A DNA stretch of 50,000 nt, from positions 22,162,181 to 22,212,180 of the forward strand of contig NC_135552.1 of assembly GCF_964340395.1 (NCBI RefSeq), given 5' to 3'. Source of the DNA: Glandiceps talaboti. Taxonomy: Eukaryota; Hemichordata; Enteropneusta; Spengelidae. Positions within the stretch are counted from its first letter, which is position 1. Each line of letters opens with the position of its first letter. Positions 1 through 10,900 of this stretch are shown in pieces. A program made the translations under genes and the position numbers. The notes under the pieces were generated by a model. The model saw only the letters and a program-made list of their open reading frames with translations, ran no database searches and was not told the origin of the DNA.

Positions 1-552
1 ACGGGTCTACCTGTCATAAGCAACTGAACTGTAAAACACTTTTAATTGAGTTGACGAATTATAAAAAAAAAAACCCTCCAATCTAGAGACACCAGTGGCA
101 ATACATTCTCTTGTTCCCGTCTGGAAGGTTGGGGAATACCCCAATACACGAGTATATCTTCCCAGGATGTCTTGCCACCACTGACAATACATTGTGTGGT
201 CGATTTGGAGGTGGGAATGTTGACTGAATGGGTTGGCAATCATGCTGTGTGGTGTGTGAATGTGTCAACTGGATGACAATGGTGATCGTCCACAAACAGA
301 AAGTTGTCAATCTTTTCTGAATACTAAACCGTAAACGCAATGTGCCAATCACTGCCATGCACAGCTACAGAACAGTGTTAGTCAGTTGACACTTGACACA
401 ATACATGGTCTCACTCGCTTCTTGTATATACGGCTCCTTCACGACTTTCCAAGTATGCAGGTGTTCATCGTTGTTATACGCGAAATTGTTTGTAGCTCAT
501 AACATACTACCATAGAGGTAGAAACACTTCCTACCTCCATGATACAACTCAC
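1..552. other. Left edge, no gene resolved
   Basis: Frames are short. Positions 83-300 are less AT-rich than their surroundings but show no recognisable protein or splice structure. Confidence 0.4.
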
Positions 553-750
553 AACGATCATGAAAACTATTTCCAAACTTGTACAATCCAACAAAATCTG
601 GTTGTCAATGAACTGTCTAACTAGTATCGGTAAATGCAAACTGTAAACTTCAATATTGTTTTCATATAGAAATCTAAGGAAACAAGCAAGACACAAAGAA
701 TACGATGTCGCTGTACACACATGCGCACATTCATCAATAAGGGCGGCCAT
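553..750 (-). CDS. Possible first coding exon of an unidentified gene leaving the window
   Basis: A minus-strand ATG at 748-750 in good context (AGTATGGCC) has an in-frame TAA just upstream. It opens a frame beginning MAALIDECAHVC and continuing through a leucine-rich stretch (LCLACFLRFLY, LHLPILVRQFIDNQ). A phase-0 donor GTT|GTGAGT lies at 551-552, giving 66 codons. A second donor GAG|GTAGGA lies at 533-534. I do not recognise the protein. A start-proximal exon of a leucine-rich adaptor-type protein is one guess. No following exon could be identified in 1-550. Confidence 0.33.
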
Positions 751-993
751 ACTTTATTGTTTAATTTCTCATCGTAACACTGTAAAATGACGGGTATGTC
801 GGATGTTAAAAAAAAAGAAGAGAAAAAGAGAGAAAGAATTAAGGTGTAGCTGTCGATGATACTTTCAGTTTATAATAATACACTAACAGTCTGAATGTAA
901 CAGTCTTACAGTAAATAAGCAACTGTGAATCAGTCATTAAAGCTCGCGAATTTAACGATATTGTTCGTTCAACTTCAGATACGCGCTTGTGGG

Positions 994-1004
994 CCCGCCA
1001 TCTT
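994..1004 (-). promoter_or_regulatory. YY1-like element upstream of the left-edge exon
   Basis: AAGATGGCGGG on the minus strand is one base from the YY1 consensus AAGATGGCGGC, which commonly sits near the start of TATA-less genes. It lies about 250 bp upstream of the ATG at 750, in a relatively GC-rich patch. Confidence 0.3.
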
Positions 1005-2055
1005 CTTCATATCTTACCATCATGTTGTGACTTTTTCTAATTCTGCCGTAGAGTGCAGTTTTTAGCATATCGCTAGATTGAAGAAATAATCGGTTAATTA
1101 GGTCATGAAAAGTACAAAATTAATTAGTACAGCCGCCCTAAGCCCAGTACTTGATGACGCGTACGATCCGGGATAAAAGTGATTTATTTCTGAGTCCTTG
1201 ATTCTGGCTAAAGTGTAAAGAACTTATCACAAGTTGCACCGCTTCTGAACAAATCATATGTTTGTGACCAAGTTGATTAAAATATTCTCGCTAGTAGCGA
1301 TTTGAAAACTTATTAGTGATAAAAATCAAAAGATCAATAACTCTATGAATGCATGTCTTTTAGAAAACTTGGAATTAGCGACATCAAAACTGAAGATGAA
1401 ATATCTGCCGCTAGAGGGCGCCATTACTAAGAAAATGAATTTCCAGAATAGTAGAATGTGCATGGTCTTAGTTAAGCACATACAATGTACTGCAATTATC
1501 GAGTCTAATCATAAATTTTATAAAAATATCAATCCTTATTGCTAAAAATTTAGTGTGCTCTTCGTTCAAGTGGCAATCAATTGAACATAATAAGGTAAAG
1601 ACAATCTTAAAATTGCAGTGTAACCAGCAAAATGTGTGTGATTAGTCAGTTTAAAACCCCAATATCTACAACTGAAACTGCTATAAATTCCTATCAATAT
1701 CCCACAAGTTTACAATTGATGACTTGTAAGGTGGCCAAGCAGTTAGCTAGTGTTCCCCTTAACACTGCAGTCTTGGTTTGAACCAGCCCAGAGTCAGCTG
1801 GGTTTGATTAAACATTTCCTAGATCTGTATATATTAAAGGGGGTGATGCTCAGTTTGACCCTACCAAGCAATGCCGGTTTTCTCCAGGTACTCCAGTTTC
1901 TTCCTGCTTTACCACAGGGGCACTTAGATGCTCCACAAGTTGCAATATTATTTGAATTTTAGAATTTAGTGTGGATTAATAAAGTATATATTATAATAAA
2001 AAATTATTGGCGAAACTAGAATACGTTTACACATGGATAACAAGATACAGTACCA
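1005..2055. other. Intergenic DNA
   Basis: No gene is visible. It contains a CTCF-like word (CCGCTAGAGGGCGCC) at 1408-1422. The short frames have no supporting splice signals or recognisable products. Confidence 0.5.
1408..1422 (+). promoter_or_regulatory. CTCF-like core motif
   Basis: CCGCTAGAGGGCGCC differs by one base from the animal CTCF core CCACTAGAGGGCGCC. Related words occur at 8421-8434 and 25671-25684. These could also be a repeat-borne word common in the genome. Confidence 0.35.
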
Positions 2056-3223
2056 CCAATGACTAGTACACAGGTAGTAACTCAACCAATGACTAGTAAA
2101 CAGGTGGTAACTCAACCAATGATAAGTAAACAGGTGGTAACTTAACCAATGACTAGTAAACAGGTGGTAACTCAACCGATGACTAGTCAACAGGTGGTAA
2201 CTTAACCAATGACAAGTCAACAGGTGGTAACTCAACCAATGACTAGTCAACAGGTGGTAACTCAACCATTGACTAGTCAACAGGTGTTAACTCAACCATT
2301 GACTAGTAAACATGTGGTAACTCAACCATTGACTAGTAAACAGGTGGTAACTCAACCAATGACTAGTAAACAGGTGATAACTCAACCAATGACTAGTAAA
2401 CATGTGGTAACTCAACCAATGACTAGTAAACAGGTGGTAACTCAACCAATGACTAGTAAACATGTGGTAACTCAACCATTGACTAGTAAACATGTGGTAA
2501 CTCAACCAATGACTAGTAAACATGTGGTAACTCAACCAATGACTAGTAAACAGGTGATAACTCAACCAATGACTAGTAAACAGATGGTAACTCAACCAAT
2601 GACTAGTAAACAGGTGGTAACTCAACCAATGACTAGTAAAGAGGTGGTAACTTAACCAATGATTAGTAAACAGGTGGTAACTCAACCAATGACTAGTAAA
2701 CAGGCGGTAACTTAACCAATGACTAGTAAAGGGGTGGTAACTTAACCAATGACTAGTAAACAGGTGGTAACTCTACCAATGATTAGTAAACAGGTGGTAA
2801 CTCAACCAATGACTAGTAAAGGGGTGGTAACTTAACCAATGACTAGTAAACAGATGGTAACTTAACCAATGACTAGTAAAGAGGTGGTAACTCAACCAAT
2901 GATTAGTAAAGTGGTAACTCAACCAATGACTAGTCAACAGGTGGTAACTTAACCAATGACTAGTAAACAGGTGGTAACTTAACCAATGACTAGTAAACAG
3001 GTGGTAACTCAACCATTGACTAGTAAACAGGTGGTAACTCAACCAATGACTAGTCAACAGGTGGTAACTTAACCAATGACTAGTAAACAGGTGGTAACTT
3101 AACCAATGATTAGTCAACAGGTGGTAACTTAACCAATGACTAGTAAACAGGTGGTAACTCAACCAATGATTAGTAAAGTGGTAACTCAACCAATGACTGT
3201 CAACAGGTGGTAACTCAACCAAT
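2056..3223. repeat. 30-bp minisatellite, about 39 units
   Basis: Tandem units of CAATGACTAGTAAACAGGTG plus GTAACTCAAC, with substitutions concentrated at a few positions (TAAA/TCAA, CAG/GAG/GGG, CTC/CTT) and two 27-bp variants lacking three bases. Because 30 is a multiple of three, frames stay open on both strands, but these are not genes. Confidence 0.97.
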
Positions 3224-3224
3224 C

Positions 3225-4829
3225 AGGAGGAATGAAGTATATCACAGAAACATTTCAAGGTTTTTTTTTCAACAAAAAAAGGTAAAAACTGATTTAAAAA
3301 AAATAGTTCATATTATGGGACTTTGCAGAATAACTCAAAGAATCAAGTAAATGGTGAAATTTACAATCTTGTTTATTGTCGCTGTGATCAGAAAGAATAA
3401 ATTCAAGTTGTTTTTTTAATATATTCAGAAAGAAAAATTACAACATTGCACCATAAAGTTGCAAAACTTGTCTATTCATAGAAACATTTGGATCCAAATA
3501 CTTTGCTATCTGATAAAAATACATGTGAAAGGAAAGCTGAGTACAAAAGAAAAAGTACTACATATTTGGTTTTAAAAAATGAATGATTGGAGATTGTAAG
3601 ATCAGTGCACAAAAATAGCCAACATCACACAAAGGGCATTTCATGTTTTTTAGAATATAATAATACAAACAAAAAGACCACACACATCTGCTTGACTAAT
3701 GCAATTTTAGTTGAATTACTTATCTGTTAAGTAAGTTCCATGGCTCTTGAATAGTTATTTTTCTCAGTGTCTTTCTCTCCAACATATACATAAAATATAT
3801 ATGAAAATCGTATTTAAATTTGGAATATGATTTTTTTGAGGTGGAAAAAAAGTGCACAAAAAATCCAGATTCCACAACAAAATTGTGTACAAACGATTTT
3901 TTAAATGCCTCTATTTCAGTATGACTGTAAAATTACCTGACTACTATCTTCCATATTCATTTACAAAAATCTCAAATATTGACAAAAATGGTTAATTATG
4001 ATATTAATATTGGTACCGCGGCTGGTTGACATGTCAGAAATATTTGGCTATTGACTGTTAAAGTGCCCCTGTCATCAGAGATACAACGACATGACTGTTA
4101 TGTTTATGAACACTTTTCCCGTTCAGTTGGCATACCGGTAGTGTCTATTCTTAAAAGCAAAATGGCAAACGTATATCACGCTGGAAACCAACCTGATGTG
4201 ACTACAGTCACCGTTATTCTGAAAACATAACTGGTAATGTTTTAAGAATTTCTGGTGAACATCCAGGACTTATTCTAATTTCTGTTTTAATCAATCTGTA
4301 CACAGCTTTCAAACTAGACTGCTATTTCTGACTTATGGTAACGAAAAGATCACCTTGTCAGGCAAAGGGGATTTTAGTTATTTCCAGACTAGTCATTCAA
4401 TAAATCTGTATCATCCAAACGTTTCCACGACATACATGTACAAAGACTGGATATTACATTTTTGTGTGGCAACTAGGCACTCATTATTACTATGTAGTCT
4501 CCAGTTCACTGTATAGCCAAGATTAGCATTCATCATGTATGCCTCCCTGATGACTATTGCACTTACAGCACAAGATCCAAACATACCTACAGCACACAAA
4601 AAATAAAGAATAATCTCTATATATTCATTGCAATGGTGACCACCACCCCTCCTACCTCCAGGCATAATGTGTCTCTGTATAAATTTTGCATATTTTCTAT
4701 TCCCTGAATCAGGAGATAGCTTAACTCATTTGAAACCCACTTTGGATGAAAATCGCATCACTGTAAAGTTCTCTTGTTATTCTAGATTATTTGGGGTTTC
4801 AACTTCTCAGGTGAAAACCCTGCTCTTGT
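3225..4829. other. 3' UTR of progranulin and AT-rich intergenic DNA
   Basis: The minus-strand 3' UTR must occupy the high-coordinate part. The rest is AT-rich with homopolymer runs. No second gene is supported here. Confidence 0.5.
3372..3377 (-). promoter_or_regulatory. Possible distal poly(A) signal for progranulin
   Basis: AATAAA on the minus strand about 1.45 kb past the stop. A nearer variant, ATTAAA at 4287-4292, would give a 3' UTR of about 540 nt. The sequence does not show which is used. Confidence 0.3.
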
Positions 4830-4940
4830 TTATACAAGAGGAACAACTGAAGTGACATCGGATTTTGAACACGTTCCTGACTTGACATCACAAGTGTAAC
4901 CAGAAGGACAACAATGCACACCATCACTGCAGCATTCCGC
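4830..4940 (-). CDS. GRN: Progranulin exon 17: second half of granulin 16 and stop codon
   Basis: 36 codons and a TAA stop at 4830-4832. Acceptor TTCACAG|GCG. Reads [17 protein letters not shown], then DVKSGTC, and a short tail ending SVVPLV. The reading frame continues exactly from exon 16. The precursor therefore ends just after the last module, with no long C-terminal extension. Confidence 0.87.
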   Translation of the reverse strand, partial: AECCSDGVHCCPSGYTCDVKSGTCSKSDVTSVVPLV

Positions 4941-7900
4941 CTGTGAATATAAGGAAGATAATATTAGTCAGTCTCAGGAACATAACTCGGCTATTTTACA
5001 ACATAGACAGACCTATCCACTCCAGCTAATGACAGTTTGTAAAGGATGCTGATATTGCTGACAGGACTCTGGAGATGACAGAATGGTTATGAAGAATCCA
5101 CCATTGGTAATGGACAGCAGCCATATTGTTCTGTATATAGTTGTGCACATCAAGTAACTCAGATAACAACAGTTACAGACAACTCACATGTTGTAACAGA
5201 CAGCAACCATATTGTTCGGTTGATAGCTTACAACATGCATCAAGCCAATGACATGACAAAGGTAATAGGCAACTCACCTGTGGTAACACAAAACCATATT
5301 GTCCAGTTGACAGTTTACAAAATTTGTTATCAATAGCATAAATAGGTCAGATGAAAGCTGTTACAGACAAACTCACCTGTAGTAACAGACAGCAACCGTG
5401 CTGTCAAGTTGATGGCTTGGAACATATATCAAGCCACTGAGATGACAATGGTAATATACATATACAACTCACCTGTGGTAATGCAAAACAACCACATTGT
5501 CCAGTAGACAGTTTACAACATTTATTAACATTAAGTAGCTCAGACGACAACAGTAATGCACAACTCTCAACTGTGGTTATGAACCACAACCTTATTGTCC
5601 AGTAGTCAGTTTTACAGTATTTCTTACCATCAAGGCACTGAGATGACAATGGTAACAGTCAACTCAACTTTGGTAGTGGACGATAACCATACTGTCCAGT
5701 TTATGACATTTATTGCCATCAACCAACTTATATGACAACAGAAACATATAACTCACCTGTGGTAACGGACAACAACCATACTGTCCAGAAGCTAATTTAC
5801 AACATGTATTGCCATCGGGACATTGAGACTGGTCTGGACACATGACAGCATCAACGTAGCCAACAAGACCTGGTGTTTTCTCAAACCATGGAATGAACAT
5901 AGCACCCCTGATACACTTTCCAGTTTTAATGTCACATTTCATATAATCTGGACAACAATGTAGTTTATCTTCACAACAGATTGCCTAAAAAAATGATAGA
6001 AGTTGGGTCAATCAACAACACTGAAGAGGAAGATACAGCAGAAACATGGAATAATCACCAAAAGACTGTGTATCATACACATTTTGTGTTCCCTAAGAAT
6101 GACGTAGATAATTAAGAAAAAGGCTTCCCACAGACCATTCATTACAAATATAAACAACACTACACCCCTGCCGACAATCAGGCACCAGATAGCACAAACA
6201 TCACCATGGCGACCCATGAAAGTGCTCAATATTAATTTACCACGTACAACAAGTAACTACACAGGCAAGTGTTAAAAGGAAAAGTTCAATCAGACTTATT
6301 ACTGTCATTAGTACATTTGTATTGATTACTGTTATCAGTCCAGTCAGATTTATCTATGCCTTTCGTACATTTTACTGATTAACAAATACAATGAATGTCA
6401 AGACAACGATACTGTGGTATAAGTGATGTCATCATCAGAGATTTTCCCCTTAACATTTGCAAGAAATCCCTAAAATGGCGGAACACATGTAAAGTGCAGT
6501 ATGGCTCTTTCAATACAAGATTTCAAAGTTCAGTATATTACAATATGCTATTGTATCACCCAATATCTTATGTAAGCTGACAGCAGTATTAAACCCATAC
6601 AAATGTACTAAATGCAGAAATAAGCCTGACTGGATCTTTCCTCTTGAGATATACACATACTACAAAGTATTGAACATTTGTGGACAATCCATAGATATGT
6701 ACTTACCTTTTCAATCGGACAACAGGCAAACTGGCCATTAGGCATCTCACAACAGGTATTTTTGTCGGGACATTTGGTGCGTTCATCAGGGCAGGTCACT
6801 AGTCTGACATCCCTAAGAGCTGGCTGCTTCTCAACCCATGGTAGGACATGGGTATTTCCCTTAAGACATGTACCAGCAGATACATCACATTTGTACCCCG
6901 ATGGACAACAGTGAAGGCCATCACTACAGCAAACTGCACTTGGCAAAGGACAACAGCCATACTGTCCAGTTGATAACTTACAGCAAGTGTTACCACTTGG
7001 ACAGGAGGAACCATCTGGACACGTAACGTCTGTCACAATTTCTACCTGCAAAGATAAATATTCAAATGTGTTATATTCATTATCATAACCACAAGAGTCT
7101 GAATACCATTTATTTTTCTCATTTCACATGAAGGGGAGACCATTTCATTTTAGTTGGAGTCACAAAAGTTAAATGGTGAGAAGTGGCTTGTTTGGAATCT
7201 GCTGGTTTGAGCCTCGTCAATACCTTGGCACCTACAACCACAGATTTAATTGTCTAATTCTGATAAAAAAAGTTCTGATCAGCAGAATTTCTAGGCAACT
7301 GTTGCAAGGGTTGTAATAATAACCATAATAAGGTGTTGCACTGTCTTAGATGGTGATTTTGAGAAAAGGACAAAGTTACACATATAATATTTTATTTGGA
7401 AACTATTATCAGGTCAGGTTTGTTCCTTATAATGCAAATAATAATGGTTGTCTATGAAAAATTTAAGAATTGGGAAAATATTGTTGAATTATGTTGACAA
7501 ACTGACCAACCTATCCAGTCAGACAGTACGTCATTAGTCATCAACTTACAAATAATGTCTTGTACTATACTTTAGTGAAATGCTAAAAATACCTTTAGGA
7601 CTCGGGTACATTTTACCAATGCCCTATGTTTTATAGAAACATTGTTCAATCAATTTAAAACACAATTGTAGAAAGTAGAAATTATTTCATATTGTCAAGG
7701 AATAATTTCAAAAGAAGTAAGAAACTTCTATTACAATACACATCATAAAAGTGAACTTCCATTATGGTATTACATAGAAATTTCATTTCACACTTAACAC
7801 ACACCGAGGAAAAGTTACTAAATAGCTGTGGACTTCCCATTTAACTTTAGCCTAAGGTTCACATAAGTAATCACTTTAATAAGACTAATAATAATAACTT

Positions 7901-10900
7901 TATTGCCAGAAATTATGGCTCTAAACTTATCTACAAATGTACAAAATATCGACATTTACAAGTCACATGAGCCAAAAACAGATAAGGTAGAGAATTACAA
8001 AACAAATTTCTGGCATGGACAAATGTCCATTCTGTGCATGTGTTTGTAATTTCCTCATCTACTGAAATGTCACCATTCATAAATATATTAGGACGCAACT
8101 AATGTACGAACAGACTGGACTTGACATTAAAGTACTTTGTTTCCAAAACTAAGGCCTCAGCTTATCCTACTAAGTGTAAGACTGATAATAAATCTGATAT
8201 CACCATCTCATCTAAAATTTAGTAAACCATTAAAAAAATTCTAAAATGAATTTTCCAAACAAAATATATGAAAAGTTGAAAAGATTGGGATTACGTATAT
8301 GGAAAATCATTCTTGTTCTAACGCTGACCTTGCATTCAATGATGCAGAAATAAACCACAGGAGAAGTTTGTCTGGATCAAACTACACAGCCACAACCTAG
8401 TAACCAACATATGGTAACAACTATAGAGGGCGCCATACAACATTCCCTGGATAAGTTACTAGTATGTCACGCTATATCAAGAGATTTAATGATTTTACAT
8501 ATATTGTAAACACACTGTGAAAAGCTAAGATCTGCTCACTTGACTGACTGATGTTGCTGGAATATGTGTCAATGTTGGAAGAGTCTTATCACCGTCGTAA
8601 CATTTCATGGTACCCTTGGATTCTGAACACTTAAAACCATTGGGACAGCAATGTACCTTATCCTGACAGCAGACAGCCTGTGACAAAAATATTCCTAAAT
8701 ATAATCAGAACATGTCCTCAAAATACAAGATTTATTTCTTACTCACTACATGTACAGTACTACCTACTACTCAAACCAAATGCTCTTATATGTGTAATTA
8801 CCATGGAAACTATCACCACTGAAATGATTCACCCTTGAATGGATGTTAGATCATAACAAATATGACGAAGATGAATTGAATAGGAGACATCACTACTGTC
8901 TGAAATGACTATGCTCTTGAGGAATTATGACTATGCTCTTGAGGGATTAATTTCTTTTGAAATGTCACAACTATTCTATTCAATGACATATATATATATA
9001 ATTATATATACGGCTTGAAACCTGTTACTTGTGAAATGACTCCACTGTTGAAGGGCTCCATTACTCATGAAAAGTCTAAAATTACTTCGGGATTTACATC
9101 TGTACATGTATATGAATGTATATTCCCACAGCTTGTAATACAGCCAATTCTCCTGGAAATATCCAACTTTAACTATTACTTCATGACTGAAATTTGTACA
9201 AGGAACGACTGAACCACTGGAATGGCCTTCTCCTTGAAATGACATGTATGATACATGGACCTATCTCCAATGAATAGACTTTACAAGGAGCTAACATGGA
9301 CCATTTTTCTTTATAAATGCAAAGACGATGTCACCATAACACACAAATTAGACAATTACAAACACCTTGCACTTACATTTTGAAAAGGACAACATCCAAA
9401 AAAACCTATGGTTTGTGACGGACAGCAAGTAAAGCCTTTAGGGCATTGCTGAAGGCCACCTGGACAGACAACATCACTTAGATCACTCTGTGGAAAATAT
9501 TAACTATTCGTTACTTACTGACACCTTTAAAGTGTATGGTCACAGTGACCATACTGACACTGTTATATGTATTCTGAAGAAGGTGAATGAGCAAATCTAG
9601 AAAGATAAATGACGGCTCATATGAAAAGTAAGCTGGTACAATTATGTAACATATTAATATAACCCTTAGGTGATTGAGTTCTAGTTCAAGGTAAACAATA
9701 CAGTTCCTGTTCAAATCTGCATAAGTGAGTATCTTTTCACAACCATAGATCATTTTTATAAAAAGGCATTCTTTACCTAAGACTACTTAGTAACTTGTCC
9801 TTTAAACCAAACTTCTTTATACACTGGATTAGTTTGATTAAGTATAGATTAAACATATGAGAAAATTACCCTCTCAGCATTCTGTATTTTAGAGAGGGCC
9901 TTTTTCTCATGCAATGACATAATTCTTTGTATCTTGGCAGATAGCTGGAATAGGTTTTGTCACACGACAAAACTAATATATTTAGAGTGCAAGCTTTACT
10001 CACTTTTGGTGGAGTAGCTGGAAGTTTCTCTAACCAAGGCAATGCTTCATTTCCCTTAAGACATGTACCAGCAGATACGTCACATTTGTACCCTGATGGA
10101 CAACAGTGAAGGCCATCACTACAGCAAACTGCACTAGGCAAAGGACAACAGCCATACTGTCCAGTTGATAACTTACAGCAAGTGTTACCACTTGGACAGG
10201 AGGAACCATCTGGACACGTAACGTCAGTCACAATGTCTACCTGCAAAGATAAATATTCAAGGTGATCACTGTAGTGGTTATCCATGCACATGTGAATACA
10301 TTTTTGCAAATAGATGACATGATTCTAAAGAGTTATCAAAAATATTTGATGTGACTTGCCTTGTGCTGAAAACATGTCAACCTGCCTGTTAAGTGGTAAC
10401 TATTATTATAACACCAAGGAAATGAACTAGTGCTGAACAATATTAACCTTGGGTATCAAGAAGGTTTTGAAACCAAGGCAATGTTTTTCTTTGCTTAGAA
10501 TGTCATATCTGCCAAATGTACTTGTGATTGGTGATGTACATTTTAAATTTCGCTCACCTTTGGCGGAGTAGCTGGAAGTTTCTCTAACCAAGGCACTGCT
10601 TCATTTCCCTTAAGACATGTACCAGCAGATACATCACATTTGTACCCTGATGGACAGCAGTGAAGGCCATCACTACAACAAACTGCACTAGGTAAAGGAC
10701 AACAGCCATACTGTCCAGTTGATAACTTACAGCAGGTGTTACCATCTGGACAGAAGGAACCATCTGGACATGGAACCTCAGTCACAGTGTCTACCTGCAA
10801 AGATAAATATTCAAGGCACAATCACTGTAGTGGTTATCCATGCACATGTGAATACATTTTTGCAAATATATGACATGTTGCCTTAAACAATTCTAAAGAG

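Noticed and set aside
1-358. Three overlapping minus-strand frames at the left edge
   Set aside because: None shows a recognisable protein. The overlap of all three frames argues against coding.
2056-3223. Long open frames on both strands and CRISPR-like regularity
   Set aside because: The array is contiguous 30-bp tandem repeat without unique spacers. The frames follow from the unit length, and the host is an animal.
4411-4665. Minus-strand frame with a hydrophobic stretch just after the progranulin stop
   Set aside because: It lies in the expected 3' UTR, has no recognised family, and could be chance.
6008-6229. Hydrophobic minus-strand frame between exons 15 and 16
   Set aside because: It lies inside an intron and breaks the phase-0 pattern if included.
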